A stretch of 64,000 nt of DNA from Corynebacterium sp. P4-C1. Lineage in GTDB: Bacteria > Actinomycetota > Actinomycetes > Mycobacteriales > Mycobacteriaceae. The first letter of the stretch is position 1. Every line of letters starts with the position of its first letter. The DNA is taken from assembly GCF_030503595.1 (NCBI RefSeq), contig NZ_CP129966.1, positions 1-64,000 on the forward strand, given 5' to 3'. The notes below the pieces were generated by a model, which was not told the DNA's origin, did no database searches, and was given only the letters and a program-made list of their open reading frames with translations. Both the position numbers and the translations under genes were made by a program. Below, piece after piece: positions 44,367-53,214 of this stretch.

Positions 44367-45875
44367 TTAGATCAGCCCCCGGACCGTCTCCACAAGAGTG
44401 CGCACGGGAACGCCGGTGGCGCGGCTGGGAGTGAAGCCGTGGGGGCCGTCGCTGTTCCAGGCCGGGCTCGCCACGTCGATGTGGGCCCATTCGATCTCGT
44501 CGCGGATGAAGCGGGAGAGATAGGTCGCTGCGAATTCCATGCCACCGAAACGGTCGCTGTTGGCGTTCTTCACGTCGGCGACCTTGGAGGAGATCTCGTC
44601 CTCGTGCTCTTCGAGCAACGGCATCGCCCAGCCGGGCTCGTCGATCTCGCGCCCGTGTTCGGCGATGCGGTCGCGCAGCTCGTCGCTGCCCATGACTCCG
44701 AAGGTGCGCTTGCCTAGCGCCACCATTTGGGCGCCGGTGAGCGTGGACGTTTCGATGAGGTGCGTGGGGGAGTCCTCGCAGGCTCGGGCGATGGCATCGG
44801 CGAGCACAAGGCGGCCCTCCGCGTCGGTGTTGATCACCTCGCTGGTGATGCCGCCGTAGTGGGTGATCACATCGCCGGGCCGCTGGGCGGTGCCGGACGG
44901 CAGATTCTCGGCGAGCGGCATCCACGCCTCCACGCGCACAGGCAGCTCCATGGCGGCGATGGCGCAGGTCGCGGCCAGCACCGCGGCGGAACCGCCCATG
45001 TCCATCACCATTTGCTCCATGCCGTTCGCGGGCTTGATGGAAATGCCGCCGGAATCGAAGGTGATGCCCTTGCCCACCAAGGCGACGGAGGTGCCGTCTG
45101 CGGCGTTGCCGGGAGCCCAAGTCAGATGCACCAGGCGCGGCGGGTGCGCGGAGCCTTGGCCAACCGCCGTGATCCCGCCGAAGCCCTGCCCGCGCAGCTG
45201 GGCGTCGTCGAGGACCTCGACCTGCACACCTGCTGCAGTGGCGATCTGCTCGGCATATTCTGCGTAGACCTCGGGGTAGAGCAGGTTGGAAGGAGTGTTG
45301 ACCAGGTCCCGCGCCAGGGCCACAGCATGGCCCGCGGTGACCGCGGCCTCGAAGGCGCCGCGCTCGTCCTCACGCCCGATCACGGTGATCAGCGGTGCGG
45401 AGGCATCAGCGGTGCCTTCCCCATCCGCCCCGGTTTCCTCGTCTTTCGGCGCTTTCAAACCGGCGTAGGCATATCCGCCCAAAAGCAGGCCTTCAACGGT
45501 GGCGGCCACGCCAAATTCGCCGCTGACGACCGCGCGCTCCACGCCGTTGAGGGAGCGGGCGGCCGCACCCATGGCCCGGCGGACGGATGTCGGGGAGGTG
45601 TCTTCGCCGAGGCCGACGGCGATGTGCAGGTCGCCGTCGAGCACTACCTTGGTGATCTCTCCGTGGGAACCGGTCGCACCGACAGCTTCGAGCGCCTCCA
45701 GCAGGCCGTCGCGGGTCAACGCGGAGACCGGCAGTTCCAGTTCCTCGCCCTGGGCGACGGGGATGAGGCGGGCGGCGCCGTCGATAAGCGTGCTGTCTGC
45801 GGAGGAGGCGAAGTCCACGCGCGGTAGGGACCCGTGGGCGGGAAGAACACCTGTGGTGCGGGGAAGGTGCGGCAT
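44367..45875 (-). CDS. pepA: Leucyl aminopeptidase (M17)
   Basis: A 502-aa cytosolic M17 exopeptidase needing two metals. The catalytic C-terminal half has ALVGKGITFDSGGISIKPA (metal Lys/Asp), MVMDMGGSAAV (metal Asp) and the signature INTDAEGRLVLADA, with metal Asp and Glu and catalytic Arg. An Ala-rich macrodomain-like half precedes it. AAGGAG lies 9 nt before the ATG. Divergent from ilvE with an intergenic region of about 116 nt. Confidence 0.95.
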   Translation of the reverse strand: MPHLPRTTGVLPAHGSLPRVDFASSADSTLIDGAARLIPVAQGEELELPVSALTRDGLLEALEAVGATGSHGEITKVVLDGDLHIAVGLGEDTSPTSVRRAMGAAARSLNGVERAVVSGEFGVAATVEGLLLGGYAYAGLKAPKDEETGADGEGTADASAPLITVIGREDERGAFEAAVTAGHAVALARDLVNTPSNLLYPEVYAEYAEQIATAAGVQVEVLDDAQLRGQGFGGITAVGQGSAHPPRLVHLTWAPGNAADGTSVALVGKGITFDSGGISIKPANGMEQMVMDMGGSAAVLAATCAIAAMELPVRVEAWMPLAENLPSGTAQRPGDVITHYGGITSEVINTDAEGRLVLADAIARACEDSPTHLIETSTLTGAQMVALGKRTFGVMGSDELRDRIAEHGREIDEPGWAMPLLEEHEDEISSKVADVKNANSDRFGGMEFAATYLSRFIRDEIEWAHIDVASPAWNSDGPHGFTPSRATGVPVRTLVETVRGLI

Positions 45876-45991
45876 AGAGCGGATACTCCTTTACTTCCTT
45901 TTGGGAGAAATGGGGTTGACGCGGCCGATCCTACGTCAGCCGGGCACGAAACCGGCTTGGGCGCATGTCTGTGGGCGTATGCTTGGGCAGC

Positions 45992-47104
45992 ATGACGAAA
46001 TTGGAATTCACCGTGCAGAAGAACGAGAACCCGGCAAGCGACGAGCAGCGCGCGGAAATTCTCAAGGACCCGAAATTCGGCCAGGAATTCACCGACCACA
46101 TGGTCGCGATCGACTGGACCGAGGAGGAGGGGTGGCACAATGCCCGCGTCACCCCGTACGCCCCGATCGAATTCGATCCGGCTTCCATGGTGTTCCACTA
46201 CGGCCAGGCGATCTTCGAGGGTTTGAAGGCGTACCGCCAGCCGGACGGTTCCATCGCCACTTTCCGTCCGGAGCAGAATGGGCAGCGTCTGCGGAATTCC
46301 GCCCGGCGCTTGGCCATGCCGGAGCTTCCCGACGAACTCTTCTTGGAATCCTTGCGCCAGATCGTCGCTGTTGACGAGGCGTGGGTACCGGAAGCTGGTG
46401 GCGAGGCCGCGCTGTATCTGCGCCCGTTCATGATCTCCACCGAAGTCAGCCTCGGGGTGAAGCCGGCAAGCAGCTACACCTACTACGTCATCGCCTCCCC
46501 GGCGGGCGCGTACTTCGAAGGCGGCGTCAAGCCGGTCAAAGTGTGGATCTCTGAGGACTACGTCCGCGCCGCGCCGGGAGGCACAGGCGCCGCGAAATTC
46601 GCGGGCAACTACGCCGCGTCCTTGCTCGCGCAGGCGCAGGCCCAGGAGAAGCAGTGCGACCAGGTCGTGTGGCTCGATGCCATCGAGCGGACCTACATCG
46701 AGGAGATGGGTGGCATGAACCTCATGTTCGTCTACGGTGCTGAGGACAACGGGATCAAGGTGGTCACTCCGGAGCTGTCCGGTTCACTGCTGCCGGGCAT
46801 CACCCGCGACTCTTTGCTGCAGGTCGCAGGAGACCTCGGCTACGCCACCGAGGAGGTGCGCATTTCGGTCGACGACTGGAAGAACGATGTCGCGGAGGGG
46901 ACGATGACCGAGTCCTTCGCCTGCGGCACCGCTGCGGTGATCACCCCGGTCGGCCACATCGTGGGCGACGGCATCGATTTCACGGTCAACGGCAACGAAG
47001 CCGGCGATGTCACGATGAAATTGCGTGAGCGCCTGACCAAGATCCAGCGCGGCGAGTTCGAAGACACCCACGGCTGGATGCACACGCTCGTTCCCGCCAA
47101 GTAA
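45992..47104 (+). CDS. ilvE: Branched-chain amino acid aminotransferase
   Basis: A class IV PLP transaminase of 370 aa for the last step of Val, Leu and Ile synthesis. Marks: [29 protein letters not shown], the PLP Lys in [32 protein letters not shown] (phosphate/aldimine region), and [14 protein letters not shown]. Start is the ATG at 45992; the -10-like TATGCT at 45978-45983 ends 8 nt upstream and there is no Shine-Dalgarno, so it is probably leaderless. A terminator with a U-tract follows at 47121-47175. Confidence 0.96.
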   Translation: MTKLEFTVQKNENPASDEQRAEILKDPKFGQEFTDHMVAIDWTEEEGWHNARVTPYAPIEFDPASMVFHYGQAIFEGLKAYRQPDGSIATFRPEQNGQRLRNSARRLAMPELPDELFLESLRQIVAVDEAWVPEAGGEAALYLRPFMISTEVSLGVKPASSYTYYVIASPAGAYFEGGVKPVKVWISEDYVRAAPGGTGAAKFAGNYAASLLAQAQAQEKQCDQVVWLDAIERTYIEEMGGMNLMFVYGAEDNGIKVVTPELSGSLLPGITRDSLLQVAGDLGYATEEVRISVDDWKNDVAEGTMTESFACGTAAVITPVGHIVGDGIDFTVNGNEAGDVTMKLRERLTKIQRGEFEDTHGWMHTLVPAK

Positions 47105-47120
47105 GGGCGCACGTGTACAG

Positions 47121-47175
47121 GCACCGCCGCTTATCGACGGCCCGTTGGGGCCGGGGGCGGCCGGTGCATGTTTTT
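47121..47175 (+). terminator. Terminator downstream of ilvE
   Basis: GCACCG...CGGTGC (47121 to 47167) encloses an inner GGCCC-GTTG-GGGCC stem and is followed by TGTTTTTGTC. It is close to the convergent cobT stop (47180). Confidence 0.7.
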
Positions 47176-47179
47176 GTCT

Positions 47180-48196
47180 TTATTGTGCCGTTTCCTGCGA
47201 GCGCATTTCGTCGGCGACCAGCTCCACGGCAGAGGTGAGCAGCGGCAGGACAGCTGCTCCTCCGGCACCTTGACCGGTGGTCATGTCGAGTGCCGCCACA
47301 GGTGTGAGATCGAGGGCCTGCAGGCAGATCTTGTGGCAGGGTTCCGGGCTCAACTGGCCGGCGAGCAGCCAGTCTTTCACACCGGGGGAGAGCCGTTCCG
47401 CCGTGTAGGCGGCGGCAGCGGGGAAGGCGCCGTCGACAAGCACTGGCGTGCGGCGCGCCGCGCACTGCGCGATGAACGCCGTGAGCGCAACGAAATCCGG
47501 CGAAGAAATACGCTGCAGTACCACTTCGACGTCGTCGTGGGCGTCGCGGGCCCGGAACATGGCGTCGCGCACTGCCGCGACTTTGACCTTCCAGGTCTCG
47601 TCGTTGATGCCGCTGCCGCGGCCGACCGCGACAACAGGCTCGGTGAAGGTGAGGGTGCCGATCACTGCGGCGGCCACCGTCGTGTTGCCCACCCCGATAT
47701 CGCCGACGACAGCGAGGTCGCAACCGGAATCGACAGCTGAGTCCGCGACCGTGCGGCCCAACTCCACGGCGCGGGCGAATTCATTCGGACTCATGGCATC
47801 CTCGATGTCGATTGCCCCGGAGCCCGGGCGGATGAGGGCTCCCTCCTCGGCGAGACTCACGCGGACGAGCTCCACAGGAGCATTGGCGGTGCGGGCCAGG
47901 GTGTTGACGGGAGCTGCTCCGGCATCGACTTCATCGGCCTGCAAGATGGAGGCATCCGGCGTGAACGCGGAGACTCCGCGGGCGGCGATGCCGTGGTCGC
48001 CGGCGAAGACGACGATGCGCGGGGATTCGATCGGGTGTGGGGGCGTTTCACCCTGGCGTCCGGCAATCCACGCGCCGAGGCCGGCAAGCCGGCCGAAGGA
48101 TACACCGCGCGGGTTATCCGTCATGGCCGCGCGGACCCGCGCCTCAACAGCGCTGTCCGGGGTGGGAACCGGTTCGAACTGCACAGAAACGCTCAT
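47180..48196 (-). CDS. cobT: Nicotinate-nucleotide:dimethylbenzimidazole phosphoribosyltransferase
   Basis: A 338-aa enzyme making alpha-ribazole 5'-phosphate for the lower ligand of cobamides. CobT marks: VVFAGDHGIAARGVSAF, VGDIGVGNTTVAAAVIG, DGAFPAAAAYTAERL and the catalytic-region LTPVAALDMTTGQGAGG, with the C-terminal conserved Glu in LLTSAVELVADE. GGGGCACC precedes the ATG. cobU and cobS, its usual partners, are absent here; the 21-nt gap to DUF3043 suggests co-transcription with that gene. No cobalamin riboswitch seen upstream. Confidence 0.93.
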   Translation of the reverse strand: MSVSVQFEPVPTPDSAVEARVRAAMTDNPRGVSFGRLAGLGAWIAGRQGETPPHPIESPRIVVFAGDHGIAARGVSAFTPDASILQADEVDAGAAPVNTLARTANAPVELVRVSLAEEGALIRPGSGAIDIEDAMSPNEFARAVELGRTVADSAVDSGCDLAVVGDIGVGNTTVAAAVIGTLTFTEPVVAVGRGSGINDETWKVKVAAVRDAMFRARDAHDDVEVVLQRISSPDFVALTAFIAQCAARRTPVLVDGAFPAAAAYTAERLSPGVKDWLLAGQLSPEPCHKICLQALDLTPVAALDMTTGQGAGGAAVLPLLTSAVELVADEMRSQETAQ

Positions 48197-48217
48197 GGTG
48201 GTGCCCCAGCTTTCCTG

Positions 48218-48967
48218 CTACGCCTTGGAACCGATTGCAACCTGCGGCTTCGGTGTGCGCCAGTTGCGCGGTTGGGATGCGCGGGAGTACGCGTACATGC
48301 CGAGGCCGAAGCCTGTCTCGTCCGTGCCGGGGAATTTCGCGCGGACAGCGCGGTTCGCGCGGCGGCCGATGATGAAAGCCTCCACGAAGATGGCCAGGAT
48401 GAACACCATGGACACCAGGGAGAGGATCTCGGAGACGCGCGGCATGACAAGGCCCAGAAGCATGATGGCCAGCAGAACGACCATTGCCGGAAGCATGTAG
48501 TTGGACAGGAAACGCCGGGAATCCACCCAGTCGCGCACGTAGTGGCGCACTTCACCCTTGTCGCGGTCCATGAGGTAGCGCTCGTCGCCCGCGTCCATCC
48601 GGGCCTGAACCTCGCGGTTGCGCTCGCGGCGCTCCTCGCGCTCCTTCTTCTTGTACTCCTTCCATTCCTCCTTGGACATGGAAGTCTTGAGTTCCTTGCG
48701 CCTTTGCGCCTGCTGCGGCCTCGACATCGCGTTCGGGTCGCGCACTACTCCGCGCTTGACCTCCTGGTCGTGGCGCTTCGGTGTCGGGCGGCCCTTCGGC
48801 GGGGTGTAGCCCTTCGGCAACGAGTCTTTGGACGTAGTGTCCTTGGCCGCCTTCACGGCGTGGGGGTCCGTGGAGGTGCTGCCGCCGAGGTCGAGCTTGG
48901 TGGAGCCGCTGCTAGCGGTCGCGTTGTCGGCCGCAGGGGCATCGGATTTCTGCCAGGGAAGTTTCAC
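48218..48967 (-). CDS. DUF3043 membrane protein
   Basis: A 249-aa actinobacterial protein. An acidic then basic cytoplasmic half (PKGYTPPKGRPTPKRHDQEV, KEEWKEYKKKEREERRERNREV) contains RYLMDRDKGEVRHYVRDWVDSRRFLSNYMLP, followed by two TM helices (MVVLLAIMLLGLVMP and ILSLVSMVFILAIFVEAFIIG) and a C-terminal FGLGMYAYSRASQPRNWR. Function unknown. GTG start at 48967, with TAGCCT ending 7 nt upstream, leaderless. Divergent from the Fe-S carrier gene. Confidence 0.88.
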   Translation of the reverse strand: MKLPWQKSDAPAADNATASSGSTKLDLGGSTSTDPHAVKAAKDTTSKDSLPKGYTPPKGRPTPKRHDQEVKRGVVRDPNAMSRPQQAQRRKELKTSMSKEEWKEYKKKEREERRERNREVQARMDAGDERYLMDRDKGEVRHYVRDWVDSRRFLSNYMLPAMVVLLAIMLLGLVMPRVSEILSLVSMVFILAIFVEAFIIGRRANRAVRAKFPGTDETGFGLGMYAYSRASQPRNWRTPKPQVAIGSKA

Positions 48968-49168
48968 GCACTCTAGGCTACAAAACCTGGGTGCGCAGGT
49001 GGGAATACGGGTGCGCTCGGTGGTGTTGTGGAATCTAGAAGCGCCCGAGGGCGCTCGACACTGACTTTCTTGCCTGTGACCAGCGCAAGTTAGGGTGTAC
49101 TAGCATCCAGGTGCCGGCCCGGAGTAGGCTCGGTGCCCGACACGATCCGTAGGCAAGGAGAAACGATC

Positions 49169-49513
49169 ATGACTGCACCGACTTCCGCAACTGGTGTCAA
49201 GCTCACTGAGGCAGCCGCCGCGAAGGCGAAAGCGCTGCTGGATCAGGAAGGCCGCAACGACCTGTCCCTGCGCATCGCCGTTCAGCCTGGCGGCTGCGCC
49301 GGGCTGCGCTACCAGCTCTACTTCGACGACCGCGAACTCGAAGGCGACAAGGCCGATGTCATCGGTGGCGTCCGTCTCGTGGTGGACAAGATGAGTGTCC
49401 CGTACCTCATGGGTGCGGAGATCGACTTCGCTGACACCATTGAGCAGCAGGGCTTCACCATCGACAACCCGAATGCGGGGGGCTCCTGCGCCTGCGGCGA
49501 CTCCTTCAACTAA
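49169..49513 (+). CDS. erpA: Iron-sulfur cluster insertion protein (ErpA/HesB A-type carrier)
   Basis: A 114-aa A-type Fe-S carrier. The three conserved Cys are in VQPGGCAGLRYQLYFDD and the C-terminal GGSCACGDSFN (C-x-C). It delivers clusters to apo-proteins; nearby candidate clients include LipA and the Rieske protein QcrA. AAGGAG precedes the ATG by 8 nt. A candidate -10 TAGCAT lies about 65 nt upstream. A strong terminator follows. Confidence 0.93.
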   Translation: MTAPTSATGVKLTEAAAAKAKALLDQEGRNDLSLRIAVQPGGCAGLRYQLYFDDRELEGDKADVIGGVRLVVDKMSVPYLMGAEIDFADTIEQQGFTIDNPNAGGSCACGDSFN

Positions 49514-49536
49514 GGCGAATGCCGAAGCAAGAACAG

Positions 49537-49583
49537 AAGAACGAAGCGCTCCCGCTAGTGGCGGGGGCGCTTCGTTCTTTGTT
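49537..49583 (+). terminator. Terminator after erpA
   Basis: AAGAACGAAGCGCTCCCGC and GGCGGGGGCGCTTCGTTCTT form a stem of about 19 bp with a short loop, followed by TGTTTTCCC. Placed between erpA and the convergent S41 gene. Confidence 0.88.
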
Positions 49584-49607
49584 TTCCCAGAGCGCTGGTC
49601 TCGAGCG

Positions 49608-50681
49608 CTAGCTGCAGCCGCTTTCGTCTCGTAGCCACCTTTCAGCCTCAGCTACAGCCACGTCGCCGGAATCGGTCTTCACATCCGGGTCTATAGGATC
49701 TTCCGAGTATGTTGCGCCGTTGCGATCGCGGTCCTTGGCGATGGTGAGCATCAGCTCGCTGCCGTCGGGAAAATCGTAGACAGTATTCGCGGAGGCAAAT
49801 CCGGCGGTCGGGGTGCCGAAGCTGCGGGAGTTGTCCAGGCCGCGGAAAGAGAGCATGGTCGCTTCGCCGGAGGATGCCGTGCCACCGTCCACGAGCACGG
49901 CGACAGGGACGTCCCATTTGCCACCTGCGGTTGTCAGTGGGGTGCCGCCGCCCTTGACGGAATTTCCGTCGACGGTCACAGCATTCGTTCTCGCCCCAAA
50001 TTCGAATTCCAAGGCTGTGCCATCCGGAAGCAGGGGAGACAGGCCTGCAAGCATCGGGCCCATGTCGCCGCCGCCATTGCCACGCAAATCAACCACGGCA
50101 CCGCAGGCACCGTTGTCGCGTGCTGCGGCTAGGCCGTTGGAAAGCGTGTCAGCGTAGCCCTGAATATCGTCATTTCGGTCGATCCCGGGAACTGTCGCCC
50201 AGGCGAGTCCGTCTTTCTGTTCCACCCCTGGGTCGGGCGAGCTCGCGCTGTCCGCGGCATCGTCGCCGCCACTCTGTTCGTCCGGTTCGATGAGGCGGGA
50301 GTGCTTGCCGCCAGCGGCGCGGACCGCGTCATTGAGGGTGGCGCGGACGTCGTCAAGCGAATCTGCCTGCTTCGCGGCGGCCCGGGCGTGCTCTGCTGCG
50401 TCCGCGAATTCCTTCGAGTCGGCATATATACCCTGCTCAGCGAGACTGAGCACAGTCGATGTGTAGCGTTTCGGTGAGTCTGTGCCGAGGAAGCGGGCGG
50501 ATCCCGTCGTCATTGCGGTGAGCGTCGGTCCGTAGAAGTACGCCCCGGCGCCGAGTAGGAGAACACCGGCGACGAGTAGCCCGCCGATGACGGTGAGAAT
50601 CTTTTGCGTCTTTGTCTTCATGGACTTTGTCTTTGCGGTCTTTGCCGCTGTCTCCGCTGTTTTCGCTGTCATGGCTCTCAT
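49608..50681 (-). CDS. S41-family (tail-specific protease-like) membrane-anchored peptidase
   Basis: A 357-aa protein. A Lys/Thr/Ala repetitive cytoplasmic tail (KTAETAAKTAKTKSMKTKTQ) is followed by one TM (ILTVIGGLLVAGVLLLGAGAYF), a helical region, and an S41 domain with GAVVDLRGNGGGDMGPML and the Ser motif LVDGGTASSGEATMLSF, then FGTPTAGFASANTV. No PDZ domain is evident. The domain would be extracytoplasmic. ATGs at 50681, 50672 and 50621 are all in frame. It sits between erpA and ltsA; substrate unknown. Confidence 0.85.
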   Translation of the reverse strand: MRAMTAKTAETAAKTAKTKSMKTKTQKILTVIGGLLVAGVLLLGAGAYFYGPTLTAMTTGSARFLGTDSPKRYTSTVLSLAEQGIYADSKEFADAAEHARAAAKQADSLDDVRATLNDAVRAAGGKHSRLIEPDEQSGGDDAADSASSPDPGVEQKDGLAWATVPGIDRNDDIQGYADTLSNGLAAARDNGACGAVVDLRGNGGGDMGPMLAGLSPLLPDGTALEFEFGARTNAVTVDGNSVKGGGTPLTTAGGKWDVPVAVLVDGGTASSGEATMLSFRGLDNSRSFGTPTAGFASANTVYDFPDGSELMLTIAKDRDRNGATYSEDPIDPDVKTDSGDVAVAEAERWLRDESGCS

Positions 50682-50799
50682 TGAAGCTTCGCAGGCACGA
50701 AATGTAAGTAGATTCCGCTATCCGATCGGGGTAGAGACAGCGCTACCCCGCGGCAGACGCGATGACGGCCAGCCACGGGGTAGCGAAGAACAGTGGTTC

Positions 50800-52722
50800 T
50801 TAAAGGTTCACGGGGTATTCGCGGTGCTCGATGCCGGGATCGATCCGCTTCTCGACGAAAATACCGTGCCAGATCATGAACGCCAGCACAGTCCACAGGC
50901 GGCGGGAGTGGTCCGAGACGCCGTCGCGGTGCTCCTTGAGCATCTCCAAAACCTCGGGCTTGTTGAAGATGTCGTCCGTCTGCGATTCGTTGATGGTCTG
51001 CTGCGCCCAGCCGTAGAGCTCATCGCCGGCGAGCCAGTAGCGCATCGGGACAGGGAAGCCGAGCTTCTTGCGGTGCAGCACGTGCGGAGGAACGATCTGC
51101 TCCATGGCTTTGCGCAAGGCGTACTTGGTGGTGCCGTGGGAGATCTTTAGATCCGCCGGGATGGTTTCCGCCACGGCGAAGACCTCCTTGTCCAGGAACG
51201 GGACGCGCAGCTCGAGGGAGTGGGCCATGTTGATTTTGTCGGCCTTGACCAGAATGTCGCCCCGCATCCACGTGAACAGGTCGAGGTGCTGCATGCGCGC
51301 GACCGGGTCCATGTCCTTCGACCGTGCGTAGATCGGTGCAGTGACCTCGCGGTGGTCCCATTCCGGCTTCGCCCACGGCAGGACACGGCGCAGCTGGTCG
51401 TAATTAAAGGAGCGCGCGTTGCCGTAGTAGCGGGTCTCCATCGGGGTGGTGCCGCGCTCGAGCAGCGACTTTCCACGCATCCCCTCGGGCAGTACCTGGC
51501 TGAGTTTGTTCAGGCCCTTCAGCAGGGGGTCGGGCATCTTCTCGAACGGGGCGAGCGACAGCGGCTCCTTATATATGGTGTAGCCGCCGAAAAGCTCGTC
51601 GGCACCCTCGCCGGAGAGGACGACCTTGACGTGTTTGCGCGCTTCCTGTGCCACGAAGAACAGCGGCACGAGTGACGGGTCCGCGACCGGATCGTCGAGG
51701 TACCACATGATCTTCGGGATGGCGGCGGCGTATTCCTCAGGGGAGACGACCTTCACGATGTGCTCGACACCGATCGCCTCCGCGGATTCTGCGGCGACGT
51801 CGACCTCCGAATAACCCTCGCGCTCGAAGCCCGTGGTGAACGTGAGTAGGTCGGGGTTGTGGCGCTTGGCCAATGTCGCGATCGCGGTCGAGTCGATACC
51901 ACCGGAAAGGAAGGAGCCTACTGTCACGTCAGCGCGCATGTGCTTGGCGACGGAATCCTCCAGCGCCGCGGCGATCTTGTTGAAAAGTTCTTGCTCTTTG
52001 TCCTTGGCGACGGGGATGACGTTGAACTGGGGGTTGAAGTAGCGCTTGGCTTTAACTTCGCCGCCCGGGGTGAGGGTGGCGGTGCAGCCGGACTCGAGAC
52101 GCCGGATGCAGGAGTGGAGGGACTCCGGCTCCGGCACGTACTGCAGGTCGACATAGTGCTCGATCGCACGACGGTCCAGGCTGAGGTCTAGACTCAACTC
52201 GGGTGCCATCTCTATGATGGCTTTCTTCTCAGAGGAGAAGACTGTGCCCGCCTCGGTGGTGGCGTAGTAGAGAGGCTTGATGCCGAACTGGTCGCGGGCG
52301 ACGAACATTGTGCGGGTTTCCGTGTCCCAGATCGCGATGGCGAACATGCCGCGCAGGTGCTCGACGACGTCTTCGCCCCAGTGGTGGTATCCCACCACGA
52401 TGGTCTCCGAATCGCCCTCGGTGTTGAACGTCAGGCCAGCGGCGGTCAGCTCCTCGCGCAGCTCCACGTAGTTGTAGATCTCGCCGTTGAAGGTCAGCGC
52501 GTAACGCTCGGGGTTCTCCGCCGGACCCCACCGAAGCGGTTGGTGGGAGTGCTCCAGGTCGATGATGGCGAGACGGTTGAAGCCGAAAACAGCGTCATCG
52601 TCGTGCCACGTGCCAGCCGCGTCGGGGCCGCGGTGATAGAAGCAGGGGAGGGCGCGCTCGGCCGACTCCGCGAAGCGGGAAGCGTCGGACGAGCTGGTCA
52701 GCATGGCGAGAAGACCGCACAT
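50800..52722 (-). CDS. ltsA: Glutamine-dependent amidotransferase of the asparagine synthetase B family (LtsA)
   Basis: A 640-aa AsnB-type enzyme. Class II glutaminase domain with Cys2 nucleophile (MCGLLAML), the FNRLAIIDLEHSHQP, FNGEIYNYVELREEL and GDSETI glutamine-binding loops; synthetase domain with the PP-loop VGSFLSGGIDSTAIA and VLSGEGADELFGGY. In C. glutamicum the ortholog at this locus (next to ctaC) is LtsA, needed for lysozyme resistance and shown to amidate meso-diaminopimelate in peptidoglycan rather than make free asparagine. Function is assigned by family and synteny. AAGGAG precedes the ATG. Confidence 0.93.
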   Translation of the reverse strand: MCGLLAMLTSSSDASRFAESAERALPCFYHRGPDAAGTWHDDDAVFGFNRLAIIDLEHSHQPLRWGPAENPERYALTFNGEIYNYVELREELTAAGLTFNTEGDSETIVVGYHHWGEDVVEHLRGMFAIAIWDTETRTMFVARDQFGIKPLYYATTEAGTVFSSEKKAIIEMAPELSLDLSLDRRAIEHYVDLQYVPEPESLHSCIRRLESGCTATLTPGGEVKAKRYFNPQFNVIPVAKDKEQELFNKIAAALEDSVAKHMRADVTVGSFLSGGIDSTAIATLAKRHNPDLLTFTTGFEREGYSEVDVAAESAEAIGVEHIVKVVSPEEYAAAIPKIMWYLDDPVADPSLVPLFFVAQEARKHVKVVLSGEGADELFGGYTIYKEPLSLAPFEKMPDPLLKGLNKLSQVLPEGMRGKSLLERGTTPMETRYYGNARSFNYDQLRRVLPWAKPEWDHREVTAPIYARSKDMDPVARMQHLDLFTWMRGDILVKADKINMAHSLELRVPFLDKEVFAVAETIPADLKISHGTTKYALRKAMEQIVPPHVLHRKKLGFPVPMRYWLAGDELYGWAQQTINESQTDDIFNKPEVLEMLKEHRDGVSDHSRRLWTVLAFMIWHGIFVEKRIDPGIEHREYPVNL

Positions 52723-53214
52723 GGGAATGACTCCTTAGATGGTCATTTAAACAAAGTGAATTCAGCTCTACCCACAATAGAAGCCGTACCCGCCACCACC
52801 GGAATTAGCGCGCGTCCGCGTGGCGCGCGCCGGCTGGCGGGGTGGTCGAGGAGGACTGTAGTGGGCAGCTCGGGGCCACCTTTAGCCCGTCCCCAATAGG
52901 GGTGCAACTTCCGGATGATATTTGACCGAAATAATGTGACGGCAGTTACACGGTACCGGGCTGGTTATCGCGGACATACCGCGACGTGGCCGGTAACCAG
53001 CGGGTAAACAGCTTGTCAGGAACATGTCCAGGGAAAGAGAAATAGGCAGGCTTAACGCCGTCGGCGGCGCAGGTGAGGAACGGCACCCGGATAATCTATT
53101 CTGACTGGGTAGGAATATTCTGCTCTGCTCGTCTCCGGCTGCTATCCAGCTAGGGCGGAGGATTGGAGAGTATTCACAGCTTTTTCGTTTGTGTGGACAG
53201 GAAGGCAGACACAC
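52723..53214. other. Divergent regulatory region between ltsA and ctaC
   Basis: 492 bp without a credible gene. It holds the ltsA Shine-Dalgarno and a likely minus-strand promoter (TATTGT near 52780), a GC palindrome GCGCGCG/CGCGCGC near 52808-52830, a GlxR-type site at 52935-52950, and a candidate ctaC promoter around 53092-53160 (ATAATCTATT and TATCC elements). One open frame runs antisense through it into ctaC but has no coding features. Confidence 0.6.
52935..52950. promoter_or_regulatory. GlxR-type (CRP-family) binding site upstream of ctaC
   Basis: TGTGACGGCAGTTACA matches the corynebacterial GlxR consensus TGTGA-N6-TCACA at 9 of 10 fixed positions. It lies about 265 bp upstream of the ctaC start. 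GlxR control of respiratory-chain genes is known in C. glutamicum. Confidence 0.65.

Noticed and set aside
48197..48217. Cobalamin riboswitch upstream of cobT
   Set aside because: The 21-nt gap to the preceding gene cannot hold one.
52808..52830. GC palindrome GCGCGCG/CGCGCGC between ltsA and ctaC
   Set aside because: Low-complexity CG alternation in a high-GC genome; no positional reason to call it an operator or terminator.
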